Assembly (NCBI GenBank): GCA_024400275.1
Contig: JAKSMY010000024.1
Coordinates: 1 to 26,655, forward strand
Length of the DNA stretch: 26,655 bases
Direction of reading: 5' to 3'
From: Paludibacteraceae bacterium
Lineage (GTDB): Bacteria > Bacteroidota > Bacteroidia > Bacteroidales > Paludibacteraceae
Shown here: positions 7,939 to 16,650 of the stretch, in pieces
How the letters are laid out: every line of letters starts with the position of its first letter
Numbering within the stretch: the stretch's first letter is position 1
Program-made: the position numbers and the translations under genes
The notes under the pieces: generated by a model
Told to the model about the DNA's origin: nothing
Seen by the model: only the letters and a program-made list of their open reading frames with translations
The model's database searches: none

Positions 7939-9450
7939 ATGAAACCTGATTATATTTTTGAATCCAGTTGGGAAGTGTGCAATAAAGTAGGCGGTATCTA
8001 TGCCGTTTTATCTACTCGTGCGGCTTCTATGCAAAAAAAATGGAAGGACCAAGTTATTTTTATCGGACCTGATTTTGGTACTCACTCCGATTTATTCTTT
8101 GAGGAGAATGCAACCCTTTGGAAGAAGTTATCTCTTGCTCCCGAACTTTCTGCCCTGCCCCAAGCACGTATTGGACGTTGGAATATACCGGGTAAACCTA
8201 TTGCTATCTTGATTCATTGGAACCATTTATGGGAGCAGAAGAATACCATTTATGGTTGGGCGTGGGACCGTTTTGGTGTCAAGAGCCACGCAGCGTACGG
8301 AGATTATGATGATAGTTGTTTGTTCGGCTATGCAGCAGGACAAATGGTTGAAACCATAACACAAACCATAACGAAAACCCAAACGCGCCTCAATATTGTG
8401 GCACACGCTAACGAGTGGCAAACGGCTTTTATGCTTTTCTACCTGCGTGACAAATGTCCTCAGGTACGGACTTTATTCACCACACATGCTACAGGTATCG
8501 GACGCTCCATAGCAGGCAACGGCAAACCCCTTTATGACTATTTTGAGGGTTATCATGGCGACCAGATGGCGGACGAATTGGGTATGGTCAGCAAGCATTC
8601 AGCCGAGAAACAAGCCGCTTGGGTGGCTGATTGTTTCACCACGGTAAGCGACATCACGGCTCGTGAATGCAAGCAGTTGCTGGATAAACCGGTTGACATC
8701 GTTACACCTAATGGCTTTGAGCAGGGATTTGTTCCTAAAGGAGCCACTTATACGGAGAAAAGAGCAGCAGCACGCCGTATCTTACATCAATGGGCAGAGA
8801 AATACCTGCGAGAGAATATAGAAGACGATGCTTGTTACCTTTGTATTTCAGGCAGACAGGAATGGAAAAACAAAGGTATTGATGTTTTCTTGGACAGTAT
8901 GCGCCGTTTGGGTGCTTTGCGTTTGGAGCAAAGAGCAAAGAAACATGTTATAGCTTTTGTATTGGTGCCGTATTTGGAGCACCCCGTTATCCGAATTGGT
9001 AAAACGAGTGTCATCTTCTTGCCGTATTATTTAGATGGCAGTCACCCTATTTTCCACGTTACGTATTATGATGTGCTCATAGGGATGGACCTCAGTATTT
9101 TCCCCAGTTACTACGAGCCTTGGGGTTATACACCGTTGGAGAGTGTAGCCTTTGGAGTGCCTACTATCACTACCTCGTTAAGTGGTTTTGGCGATTGGTA
9201 TAAGCAACAGCCTGACACCAAAGCAGTCAAGTCCATCAAACCGGTCACTGTGGTAGAGCGCAACGATAGTAATTACGGACAAGTGGTGAACGATATTGTT
9301 GATACCATACTCACTTTCTTCAGTTTGGATACAAAACAAACAGCAACGCTACGCAAGGCAGCTATTGCTGTAGGTAAACAAGCTGATTGGGAGCATTTCT
9401 TCCCGTACTACGAGCAAGCCTATGACATTGCTCTCAGTAAGCGTTTATAA
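7939..9450 (+). CDS. Glycogen synthase, GT3 (eukaryote-like) type
   Basis: A 503-residue protein that polymerises glucose from a nucleotide sugar into alpha-1,4-glucan. The N-terminus ESSWEVCNKVGGIYAVLSTR (residues 8-27) is the donor-binding segment of GT3 synthases, and YYEPWGYTPLESVAFGVPT (from about residue 392) holds the E-x7-E pair used in catalysis. Bacteroidota use this GT3 form for glycogen rather than the usual bacterial GT5 GlgA. The C-terminus lacks the long regulatory phosphorylation tail of eukaryotic enzymes. It is last in its operon, 2 nt after the PKD lipoprotein, and its stop overlaps the 3' end of pepD by 6 bp on the other strand. Confidence 0.92.
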   Translation: MKPDYIFESSWEVCNKVGGIYAVLSTRAASMQKKWKDQVIFIGPDFGTHSDLFFEENATLWKKLSLAPELSALPQARIGRWNIPGKPIAILIHWNHLWEQKNTIYGWAWDRFGVKSHAAYGDYDDSCLFGYAAGQMVETITQTITKTQTRLNIVAHANEWQTAFMLFYLRDKCPQVRTLFTTHATGIGRSIAGNGKPLYDYFEGYHGDQMADELGMVSKHSAEKQAAWVADCFTTVSDITARECKQLLDKPVDIVTPNGFEQGFVPKGATYTEKRAAARRILHQWAEKYLRENIEDDACYLCISGRQEWKNKGIDVFLDSMRRLGALRLEQRAKKHVIAFVLVPYLEHPVIRIGKTSVIFLPYYLDGSHPIFHVTYYDVLIGMDLSIFPSYYEPWGYTPLESVAFGVPTITTSLSGFGDWYKQQPDTKAVKSIKPVTVVERNDSNYGQVVNDIVDTILTFFSLDTKQTATLRKAAIAVGKQADWEHFFPYYEQAYDIALSKRL

Positions 9451-10875
9451 TAGTTCCAAAGTGTGGCAAAGCCACTCATAGCACCGATCGGTAGAAGATA
9501 TACTCAGTCGCTCTTGTGGCGAGTGAACTCCGTACATTTGCGGGCCTATGCTGACCATGTCCAAATACGGATACTTCAGCAGGAACAGTCCACACTCTAA
9601 TCCTGCATGGATAGCCAATATACGTGGTGATTGTTGGAACAAATCTATATAAGCCTGTTTGGTTACTTCCATTAGTTTTGAATGCGTATTGGGAGTCCAG
9701 CCCGGATAACCTTCCCCGTGAGTAACTTCATCGCAAGCAATAGCCAAAGCTGCGTGTACACGGTCTTTGATAGCATGTTTTTCTGTTTCCACGGAGGAAC
9801 GCTGACTGGTATTCACTTCGATATACCCTTCTTTCATTTTAATAGAAGCCAAATTGGTGCTGGTCTCCACCAGCCCCTCTATATCTTTTGACATAGCAAT
9901 CATTCCGTGAGGACAGGTATATAAAGCCTCTATCAATTTATACGCTTGATCGGTTGGAATAAACTTTTCCGGCATTGGACATGAATTCAATACTAGATTC
10001 ATATCTTTTTCCACCACGCCGTATTCCTTTTCCACCTCAGCCTTATAGACATTAAAAGCAGCTATCACGTCATGCTTTTTATCTGCCGGTACTGCAAATA
10101 CAGCCTCAGCCTCACGGGCAATGGCATTACGCAAATTACCGCCTTGAAGAGTGGATAATTGATAATTGATAATTGATAATTGATGCAGGAAATTAACGAT
10201 TATCTTGTTTGCATTGGCTCTGCCTTTGTTGATATCATCGCCCGAGTGGCCACCTAACAATCCCTTGACCGATATACAGAAAGCGAACATAGCGTTCGTT
10301 GCTTTTAACAAGCAAGGCTGATAGTGCATTTTTGCCAGTGTATCTATTCCGCCTGCACAGCCGATAAAGATTTGACCATCGTCCTCGCTATCTAAATTGA
10401 TAAGCCTGCGCCCTTTCAAATAGCCATCTTGCAGTTTCTCGGCACCGGTCAAACCTGTTTCTTCATCTACCGTGAACAGGGCTTCCAAAGCGGGGTGTTT
10501 TAGATTTGGGTCAGTCAATGCTGCCAATGCCATAGATATGCCGATACCATCATCGCCGCCCAAAGTGGTGCCTCGTGCTTTAAGCCAATCGCCATCAATA
10601 TAGGTCTCAATAGCATCGGTCATAAAATCATGCTGCACATCGCTATTCTTTTCGCACACCATATCCATGTGTGCTTGCAAGATAACACCTTCTTTATCTT
10701 CGTAGCCCTCTGTTGCAGGCACACGCATAATAACATTCATGGCTTCATCACGCACGCACTCTATCTGATGCGATTGTGCAAAATCCACCAACCATTGACT
10801 AATCTGCTCCTCGTGTTTAGAAGGGCGAGGGACTTGACGAATAGCGTCAAATATATCAAAGACTGCTTTATTCAT
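9445..10875 (-). CDS. pepD: Aminoacyl-histidine dipeptidase (beta-Ala-His dipeptidase), M20 family
   Basis: A 476-residue zinc peptidase splitting Xaa-His and other dipeptides in the cytoplasm. Metal and catalytic residues are in place: QAHMDMVCEK (His69, Asp71), GGDDGIG (Asp108/109), DEET (Glu138/139) and NLDSED (Asp162). The family segment GLLGGHSGDDINKGRANANK starts the dimerisation (lid) domain, and LQGGNLRNAIAREAEA follows. Between them, residues about 231-241 are encoded by a 7-bp tandem repeat, yet the protein length there is close to E. coli PepD. It overlaps the upstream C69 dipeptidase by 8 bp, so the two peptidases are made together. The reading frame is intact in this copy. Confidence 0.95.
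   Translation of the reverse strand: MNKAVFDIFDAIRQVPRPSKHEEQISQWLVDFAQSHQIECVRDEAMNVIMRVPATEGYEDKEGVILQAHMDMVCEKNSDVQHDFMTDAIETYIDGDWLKARGTTLGGDDGIGISMALAALTDPNLKHPALEALFTVDEETGLTGAEKLQDGYLKGRRLINLDSEDDGQIFIGCAGGIDTLAKMHYQPCLLKATNAMFAFCISVKGLLGGHSGDDINKGRANANKIIVNFLHQLSIINYQLSTLQGGNLRNAIAREAEAVFAVPADKKHDVIAAFNVYKAEVEKEYGVVEKDMNLVLNSCPMPEKFIPTDQAYKLIEALYTCPHGMIAMSKDIEGLVETSTNLASIKMKEGYIEVNTSQRSSVETEKHAIKDRVHAALAIACDEVTHGEGYPGWTPNTHSKLMEVTKQAYIDLFQQSPRILAIHAGLECGLFLLKYPYLDMVSIGPQMYGVHSPQERLSISSTDRCYEWLCHTLELL
10154..10184. repeat. Heptanucleotide tandem repeat (GATAATT x 4.4) inside pepD
   Basis: Four perfect copies of GATAATT plus GAT lie within the pepD coding region. Seven is not a multiple of three, so gain or loss of one unit would shift the pepD frame. 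On the coding strand it encodes QLSIINYQLS. Confidence 0.95.
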
Positions 10876-12541
10876 GAGTTACTTCTTTTGAAATGATTCG
10901 TAAATAAGGTTCCGGGTAAGATAAACGGTTAGGACCTTCCGGGTTCCCCCATTTATTGCGTAAGAAAGCACCATTTTCTTCCTTGCGCTCTACACCGTCC
11001 AAGTATTTGGTAAACAGGTATATACCTAATTCTTTCCATGCTGCATGACTTTCTTCTGCTTGCGCCAACGAGTAGCGAGTGAGGAAGTTACGTTTTTGTG
11101 CATCGGGCATACCTGCCACAGACTCGTCGATGACGCTAATCTGGCTATTGAACTTGTCTTCCCATACGGCACGGGTACGGCGCAAATCAACAATCATACG
11201 CTCGTATTTGGTATATACCCAATTGGCAACGATATTAAAGGTCCACCATGCAGACGTGGGCGAATAGGTGTACAAGTCGCCATTACCCAGTTTATAGCAG
11301 TCCGGAATGGCATTTATACGGCAGTACATAGGCACGTATAGACTGGTAGCGGCATCGTCCACCGAGAACCAGAATATACCCTCTTTATGCGGGCGTATAT
11401 GGGCTACAAACGAGCAAGCCGTCTGCTGAGTAGCCGTAGGACGCTCGTACCAATAAGTCATACTATCCATTTTATAGGTCAGTCCGCCATAGCGCAGTTT
11501 ACTATGCCACGGACCGGCAGCCGTACCTTGTGTAATATCCAACGGCGTTCCCTCGTATTGGTCACGCATACATTCCTTCAATTCCTGCAATCCCACTTTA
11601 TGATTAGGACGGAAATAGAGGGGCATCGGTTCGCCTGCATCTTTACCGTTTGTAGCAAGGAAAGTCTTGCCCGAAGCGTAATCTAAATAGCGGTCCATAT
11701 CATCGTTAAAGCGGCGGAAGAACGACCACACACGGGTCTCGCACACATACAAACCCGAATATTCGAAGGGATTATAAGCGGCTGCGTAGTTAAAATCTTT
11801 GTCTTCCCCTGTGAAGAAACCGTTATCGCGGGCAAACGAGATAACATCTTTTGACCACAATACGCTACCGTCTTTGCTGACACAATATCCTTTTTTCTTG
11901 TCGTATCGGCTTCCTTTAACCGGCAAATAGGTTGTGCGGGCCTGGTTGGCGTGTGCCGAGATACAATCGTCGGGAATACGGGTAGCTACCCACACTGCAC
12001 CTTTTTCCTTACCGCCTTTACCGGTCATATCCATCAGCCAGACCTCGGTCGTATCGGCAATAGAGAAAGACTCGCCTTCGCTGGCATAACCATATCGGGC
12101 TACCAGCGATGTCATTACATCTACCGCTTCGCGGGCTGTGCGGCAACGTTCCAAGGCTATTTGCATCAGACTGACGTAGTCTATACCCACCGTATCCCAG
12201 CAAGCTTCTCTTCCTCCCCATGTCGTTTCAAAAACGGCTAACTGATGTTCGTTCATATAGCCCACTACGGAATAAGTATGTTCCACTTCATCTATCTCAC
12301 CCAGCGGTTTGCCCGTATCGCCTTCCACAATAGCGCGTTTGCTTCCTTTGGGGTGGTCTGCTGCCGGAGAAAAATTCAAATACCCGTAGTGGGCATAGCT
12401 GTCCATTGCATAGGTTATCATAACGCTCCCGTCGGCAGAAGCCTGCTTACCTACCAGAAAATTCGTACACGCATGCGAGAAAGACCCGAAGCACAAAGAT
12501 ATTGCCAAAACGGCAATCATAAGGTATAAACCACGTTTCAT
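10868..12541 (-). CDS. C69-family secreted dipeptidase (U34 type)
   Basis: A 557-residue Ntn-hydrolase dipeptidase. A signal peptide (about residues 1-24, ending FSHA) is followed at once by CTNFLVGKQASADGS; cleavage would make Cys25 the N-terminal nucleophile, as this family requires. Other family segments are TTWGGREACWDTVGIDY, EGESFSIADTTEVWLMDMTGKG and WVATRIPDD. Length is normal for Bacteroidota members. It is probably periplasmic or surface-exposed and splits dipeptides brought in from protein digestion. Its 3' end overlaps the start of pepD by 8 bp, so an exported and a cytoplasmic dipeptidase share one transcript, which fits a life on peptides. A clear promoter lies 25 nt upstream of the ATG. 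Confidence 0.92.
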   Translation of the reverse strand: MKRGLYLMIAVLAISLCFGSFSHACTNFLVGKQASADGSVMITYAMDSYAHYGYLNFSPAADHPKGSKRAIVEGDTGKPLGEIDEVEHTYSVVGYMNEHQLAVFETTWGGREACWDTVGIDYVSLMQIALERCRTAREAVDVMTSLVARYGYASEGESFSIADTTEVWLMDMTGKGGKEKGAVWVATRIPDDCISAHANQARTTYLPVKGSRYDKKKGYCVSKDGSVLWSKDVISFARDNGFFTGEDKDFNYAAAYNPFEYSGLYVCETRVWSFFRRFNDDMDRYLDYASGKTFLATNGKDAGEPMPLYFRPNHKVGLQELKECMRDQYEGTPLDITQGTAAGPWHSKLRYGGLTYKMDSMTYWYERPTATQQTACSFVAHIRPHKEGIFWFSVDDAATSLYVPMYCRINAIPDCYKLGNGDLYTYSPTSAWWTFNIVANWVYTKYERMIVDLRRTRAVWEDKFNSQISVIDESVAGMPDAQKRNFLTRYSLAQAEESHAAWKELGIYLFTKYLDGVERKEENGAFLRNKWGNPEGPNRLSYPEPYLRIISKEVTHE

Positions 12542-12565
12542 AACAATATAACTTTATTTTTGGTA

Positions 12566-12597
12566 CAAAAGTACACATTTTTTTTCAATTAAGCAAA
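12566..12597 (-). promoter_or_regulatory. Promoter of the dipeptidase operon
   Basis: Minus-strand TACTTTTG (12566-12573) with TTTG (12594-12597) 20 nt upstream. Its -33 box lies only 4 nt from that of the divergent promoter at 12602, so the two polymerase sites are back to back. Confidence 0.8.
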
Positions 12598-12601
12598 TAA
12601 A

Positions 12602-12633
12602 TTTGCATATTTTAGAAAAAAGTAGTACCTTTG
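12602..12633 (+). promoter_or_regulatory. Promoter of the LRR protein/ispE operon
   Basis: TTTG (12602-12605), a 20-nt spacer, then TACCTTTG (12626-12633). The LRR gene ATG is at 12654, so the leader is short. Confidence 0.8.
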
Positions 12634-12653
12634 TCGCCAAATTTGCAAATGAT

Positions 12654-14381
12654 ATGAAACGTATTTCTTTTTTTCTTCTTTTGGTTAGTGCATCGTTGTG
12701 TGCACAAGAAACAGCTTTTTACAATGATTTGAAGTTCTTGGTTGATCCGTTAAGCAAGACTGCCTCGGTCAGTCTCAACCCCAATGTATCCGGAGAGGTC
12801 TTGATTCCCGAGACTATTCCTGTTGGTCAGGATACTTATACCGTCACCGAGATTGGCGACAAAGCCTTCAAAAATGCCAAGCACATGGAGGCCATCGTCA
12901 TTCCTGCCACAGTCACACGTGTTTATCGCTCCGCTTTCGACGGAACGGCACTGATGGCAAATAAAGACCTGTGGTCCAACGGTGCTTTGATTGTGGATAG
13001 CGTGTTAATCGCCACCAACAAAAGCATTAAGAGCAAATATATCATTCCTGGCAACGTGCGTTTAATGGCATGTGGTGCCTTTGAGAACAACAAGAGTGCC
13101 GTGCGCGTGGAGATTCCCAATACCATTGATAAAATCGACCACTACATGTTCTCCGGTTGCCGTAATTTGGAGCGCTTGATTATTGCTCCGTCCGTTACGT
13201 GGATTGGTCAGGACGTTATGACGGGTAGCGGTATTTATAACAACGATAAGAAATGGAAAAAAGGAGCCCTTATCGTTGACGGCTGCTTGATGGCTATGCA
13301 GCAGAAAGGTCCTGCTAAATACGATTTCAAAAGCAAAGTTCCTGTCCGTTTGATTGCTGCCGGTGCTTTTGCAGGAAACAAAACCATCACTAAGTTGGTC
13401 ATTCCGTCTTTAATCACGGAGATAGCCGATGCCACTTTCTATGGTTGCGAGGCTTTGACTGAGATTACCATTCCGGAGAGTATTACCAAAATCGGGCGCA
13501 TGGCATTTGCCGAATGTGGCAAACTGAAAAAAGCCACCTTACCCGCATCCGTTACAGAGATAGGTGCGCGCTGTTTTTATAACTGTATCAACCTTCAGGA
13601 GCAGAACCTGAATGAACATATTACCGTTATTCCTACCGCAGCTTTCTTCGCTTGCCACAACTTGCACCAGATGACGTTGCCCAAGAGTGTGGAAGCTATC
13701 TACGAGGGGGCTTTTGCCGGATGTACCAACCTTGAGTCGGTCCAATTCCCGCAGGAGTTGAAATATCTCGGCAGTCAGGCATACGCGGGGTGTGCTCTTC
13801 TCAACGAGGTTCATATACCCTATTTGATTAACGAAATCAAGAAAGGCACTTTCCAAGACTGCCGCCAGTTATATAAGGTTTCCTTGCCGGAAGGGTTATA
13901 TGCCATCGGCGACGAAGCGTTTATGAACTGCCTGATGTTAGAAAAAATCAATGTGCCTACCACCACTTTCCGTATCGGTCAGCGTGCTTTTGCCAACTGC
14001 CAACAACTGGAGCATATTGATTTAGTCGATCAGATTCACCTGATTGAGGCAGGTGCTTTCCAAGATTGCAAAGTCCTTTTGGAAGTTAAAATACCGGAGA
14101 ACTTAGAGACCTTGGGCGAAGACGCTTTCCGTCATTGCCTGAATATGCGTAAGTTGGAGTTTAATAATAAGTTAGAGGTCATTCCTGCTCGTGCTTTCAT
14201 GGAATGTAAAGCTTTGGAAGAGATTTTCATAGAGAGCCCTATCCGCAGCGTAGGGGACGAAGCTTTTATGGATTGCAGCCGGCTCAAAACGGTCAACTTA
14301 TCCACCGAATTGGAGTATTGGGGCAAGAATGCCTTTAAGAACACGCGGGTGGATGTCAAGGCTTTGATGAACGACTATTGA
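12654..14381 (+). CDS. Secreted BspA-like leucine-rich repeat protein
   Basis: A 575-residue protein. The ATG at 12654 opens a clean signal peptide (about residues 1-17, ending LCA|QE); upstream in-frame codons overlap the promoter. After a short N-terminal part, nearly the whole protein is a run of ~23-residue LRR_5 (Treponema pallidum-type) repeats of the form I-P-x-x-[VI]-T-x-I-G-x-x-A-F-x-x-C-x-x-L. Several ALIVDG/ALIVDS insertions interrupt the first repeats. Such BspA-like proteins are surface or secreted and bind host or bacterial partners in some species. There is no C-terminal sorting domain that I can recognise. The gene is 5 nt from ispE, an odd pairing of a secreted protein with an essential isoprenoid enzyme on one transcript. 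Confidence 0.9.
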   Translation: MKRISFFLLLVSASLCAQETAFYNDLKFLVDPLSKTASVSLNPNVSGEVLIPETIPVGQDTYTVTEIGDKAFKNAKHMEAIVIPATVTRVYRSAFDGTALMANKDLWSNGALIVDSVLIATNKSIKSKYIIPGNVRLMACGAFENNKSAVRVEIPNTIDKIDHYMFSGCRNLERLIIAPSVTWIGQDVMTGSGIYNNDKKWKKGALIVDGCLMAMQQKGPAKYDFKSKVPVRLIAAGAFAGNKTITKLVIPSLITEIADATFYGCEALTEITIPESITKIGRMAFAECGKLKKATLPASVTEIGARCFYNCINLQEQNLNEHITVIPTAAFFACHNLHQMTLPKSVEAIYEGAFAGCTNLESVQFPQELKYLGSQAYAGCALLNEVHIPYLINEIKKGTFQDCRQLYKVSLPEGLYAIGDEAFMNCLMLEKINVPTTTFRIGQRAFANCQQLEHIDLVDQIHLIEAGAFQDCKVLLEVKIPENLETLGEDAFRHCLNMRKLEFNNKLEVIPARAFMECKALEEIFIESPIRSVGDEAFMDCSRLKTVNLSTELEYWGKNAFKNTRVDVKALMNDY

Positions 14382-14386
14382 TTCTT

Positions 14387-15268
14387 ATGACTCTTTACCC
14401 CAACTGCAAGATTAATATAGGTCTTCGTGTTGTGAGCAAACGTGAAGATGGTTACCATAATCTGGAAACCATCTTTTATCCTGTCTATGGTCTTCACGAT
14501 GTATTGGAGGTTACTCCGCTGACCGCATCAGCCCGGCAGTCTATTGATTTTCGTCAAGAGGGCATTGTTGTCGATTGTGCGGAAGAAGATAATCTTATTG
14601 TCCGTTGCTATCGTCAGATAGCAGCCCGATACCCGCAGATAGGCAGTGTGCAGGTGCATTTCACGAAGAATATACCTTTTGGTGCCGGATTAGGCGGAGG
14701 CAGCAGTGATGCTGCCCACATGGCGATAGCACTTAATGAACTTTTTCGTTTGGGGCTGACCAAAGAGCAGTTGGTGGAGCAAGTCAAACCGCTTGGTGCC
14801 GATTGTCCGTTTTTTATTTATAACACGCCCTGCTTTGCCGAAGGTATAGGCGACCTGCTGACACCCATTGATATGAACCTTACGGGTATGCGCTTGGTTA
14901 TGGTTAAGCCGGATATATCCGTCTCCACCCGAGATGCTTATGCCGGTTTATCTATTCAACCGGCTAAACCTGCTCAACCCGCTAAACTCGCTAAACCTGC
15001 TCAACCCGTTCAACCTGCTAAACTCACTCAATCCGCCCTCCCCAACGACTTCGAATCCACCGTCTTTGTCCAATACCCTCTTTTGGCGCAGATTAAGCAA
15101 CGTTTGTTAGACGCAGGTGCTGTCTATGCGGCTATGTCCGGCAGTGGGTCAACTATTTACGGACTCTTTCAAGACAATGCGGAAAGTGGTGCCGACACCC
15201 GGCTGAGAATGGAGAACGAAGATTTTGCCTCGATGATAATCTTCAATGATACGCTTACTCAGCGATAG
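14387..15268 (+). CDS. ispE: 4-diphosphocytidyl-2-C-methyl-D-erythritol kinase
   Basis: A 293-residue GHMP kinase of the MEP isoprenoid pathway, phosphorylating CDP-ME. The N-terminus MTLYPNCKINIGLRV...KREDGYHNLETIFYP is the family signature, the ATP-binding loop PFGAGLGGGSSDAAH sits near residue 97, and AAMSGSGSTIYGLF is the C-terminal GHMP motif. I chose the ATG at 14387, which puts MTLYPN at the family start; a TTG at 14378 overlapping the previous stop is possible. Residues 190-216 (QPAKPAQPAKLAKP...) are coded by a 9-bp tandem repeat replacing the normal variable linker. The last 120 bp are also coding on the other strand for the histidine kinase. Confidence 0.95.
   Translation: MTLYPNCKINIGLRVVSKREDGYHNLETIFYPVYGLHDVLEVTPLTASARQSIDFRQEGIVVDCAEEDNLIVRCYRQIAARYPQIGSVQVHFTKNIPFGAGLGGGSSDAAHMAIALNELFRLGLTKEQLVEQVKPLGADCPFFIYNTPCFAEGIGDLLTPIDMNLTGMRLVMVKPDISVSTRDAYAGLSIQPAKPAQPAKLAKPAQPVQPAKLTQSALPNDFESTVFVQYPLLAQIKQRLLDAGAVYAAMSGSGSTIYGLFQDNAESGADTRLRMENEDFASMIIFNDTLTQR
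14954..15034. repeat. Nine 9-bp units (consensus GCTMAACCY) inside ispE
   Basis: Nine successive imperfect 9-bp units such as GCTAAACCT, GCTCAACCC and GCTAAACTC code for alternating PAK/PAQ tripeptides. The same unit recurs at 24095-24139, in a different reading frame. Being nine bases long, changes in copy number stay in frame. Confidence 0.92.
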
Positions 15269-16297
15269 TCCCAGTCCCCAACCGCGTTTCTTGCTGGTGT
15301 AACCGGGTTGAAAAATAGAATGGAACAGATGGCGGTCAATGCCGTGTCCCGTATCGGTTATATCTAAATAAACGCTCTCTCCTCTCTGCCTTTCCGCCTC
15401 TCCGCTTTTCGTCACCTTTATGGTTATTGTTCCTTTGCCTCCCATTGCGTCCAAAGCATTCTTTATCAAGTTCTCCAGTACCCAACTGAACAATGGTGCG
15501 TTCAGCATTACCATCAGTCCGTTATCTATTGACACCTCGTTTAGGATAGTCACCTTGTTAGACACACGCGCACGCATATAGTCGATAGTCTTCCCGACGA
15601 CTTCCGCCAACTTGGCTTTTTGCAGTTCCGGTTCGCTGCCCACTTTAGAGAAACGTTCCGCTATGGTCTGTAGGCGGTCTAAATCGCGTTGCATCTCCGG
15701 TATCAAGTCGTCGGCTGGATATTTGTTTTTTAGCAGTTCCTGCCATGCGTTGAGCGACGAGATAGGGGTACCCAATTGATGGGCTGTTTCTTTACTCAGT
15801 CCCGCCCACACACGGTCTTGTTCGCTGCGTTGGGCGGTGAACAGGGTAACCACGGCGATACAGACAAACAGAAGGATAAGCCCGAATTCAATATATGGAA
15901 CCACTTTCAGTTGGGTCAATATAGTCGATTCGTCGTAGTAGATATATTGCACGATATTGTCTGATATGCGTAATTCGATAGGTCCGTTTAGGGTACGTGG
16001 GTCGGACACCGTCTTTTTTACGTTACGCGAGTTGATTATATTCCCTTCGCTATCTACTATATAGACAGGGATATTCGTATTGGCTTCTATGATAGACAGG
16101 TAGAAAGTCAAATCTTCCGAATCGTCGGCTTGGATCAGTCGTCTGGTAGCTTCCGCCCAAATTTCGATACGTTGTTTTTCTTCGTTTTCTAACCGTTGTA
16201 CAAAGTGGTTGGTATAGACAACGAATGCGATAACAATCAGCATTGCCACGCACACGATTAGTGATGCTATTTGGTAAGGAGACAGTTTATTTTTCAT
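15149..16297 (-). CDS. Membrane sensor histidine kinase
   Basis: A 382-residue inner-membrane kinase. Two membrane segments (about 8-29 and 134-154) flank a ~100-residue periplasmic sensor with a PAS-like stretch (IPVYIVDSEGNIINSR). The H-box SKETAHQLGTPISSLNAW has the phosphorylated His at 173; the ATPase domain shows the N-box NLIKNALDAM (Asn280), DTGHGI (315-320), F-Q-P-G-Y-T-S and GWGLGLSLSKRI (339-350). All catalytic boxes are present. No partner response regulator lies in the window, so it is an orphan here. Residues from about 344 on are encoded antisense to the end of ispE. An insertion rich in E/R/G (about 297-308) sits in the ATPase domain. Confidence 0.92.
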   Translation of the reverse strand: MKNKLSPYQIASLIVCVAMLIVIAFVVYTNHFVQRLENEEKQRIEIWAEATRRLIQADDSEDLTFYLSIIEANTNIPVYIVDSEGNIINSRNVKKTVSDPRTLNGPIELRISDNIVQYIYYDESTILTQLKVVPYIEFGLILLFVCIAVVTLFTAQRSEQDRVWAGLSKETAHQLGTPISSLNAWQELLKNKYPADDLIPEMQRDLDRLQTIAERFSKVGSEPELQKAKLAEVVGKTIDYMRARVSNKVTILNEVSIDNGLMVMLNAPLFSWVLENLIKNALDAMGGKGTITIKVTKSGEAERQRGESVYLDITDTGHGIDRHLFHSIFQPGYTSKKRGWGLGLSLSKRIIEDYHRGKIFVLHSQPGVGTTFRIVLKESVNS

Positions 16298-16317
16298 TTT
16301 CGTTTCATTTTACGTTG

Positions 16318-16349
16318 CAAAGATACAGTTTATTTTTTGAATATGCAAA
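16318..16349 (-). promoter_or_regulatory. Promoter of the histidine kinase gene
   Basis: Minus-strand TATCTTTG (16318-16325) with TTTG (16346-16349) 20 nt upstream; the ATG is at 16297. Confidence 0.75.
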
Positions 16350-16363
16350 TTTTTTTTATTTCA

Positions 16364-16571
16364 AGCAAGGGTGAACGTGAAGGCGTGCGACGGAACGCAC
16401 GCCGAGTGGTGCGCCCGAATTGTCCCCACAATGAGGATAAAGCGCGCCACATAGAACGGCGCGACCCTTGCGGTCACGCTGGCGACAGCCACCGCCCAAA
16501 TGAGCGTACAGGGTAGCGAGTGGGCGCAAAAAACAAGGCGTATAGGTCAAAAACTAAAGCAAGGGTGAACG
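16364..16571. ncRNA. Candidate structured RNA or REP-like element, GC-rich, many hairpins
   Basis: This intergenic block is much richer in GC than its surroundings. It is bounded by a 14-bp direct repeat AGCAAGGGTGAACG (16364-16377 and 16558-16571), and 16464-16471 carries the inverse of its core. Inside are nested perfect or near-perfect stems: GGCGTGCG/CGCACGCC (16382-16403, 6-nt loop); a 9-bp stem GTGGTGCGC/GCGCGCCAC (16406-16450, one G-U) that encloses ATTGT-CCCC-ACAAT (16419-16432); and GCGGT/ACCGC over GCTG-GCGA-CAGC, a GNRA tetraloop (16470-16495). No convincing protein is coded on either strand. It could be a small RNA of unknown strand or a repetitive element. I do not recognise it as RNase P RNA, tmRNA, SRP RNA or 6S RNA. 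Confidence 0.45.
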
Positions 16572-16608
16572 AACTCTGAACGAACCGTGATTTAACCGTC
16601 CTCTTTGG

Positions 16609-16650
16609 CCGACACTTGACCGACACTTGACCGACACTTGACCGACACTT
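16609..16650. repeat. 11-bp tandem repeat, CCGACACTTGA x 3.8
   Basis: Three perfect copies and one truncated copy (CCGACACTT) follow each other without spacers. It lies between the structured element and the promoter at 16719, in a stretch with no gene. No coding role seen. Confidence 0.95.

Noticed and set aside
14954..15034. 9-bp and 11-bp arrays considered as CRISPR
   Set aside because: Units are short and contiguous with no spacers, and there are no cas genes nearby.
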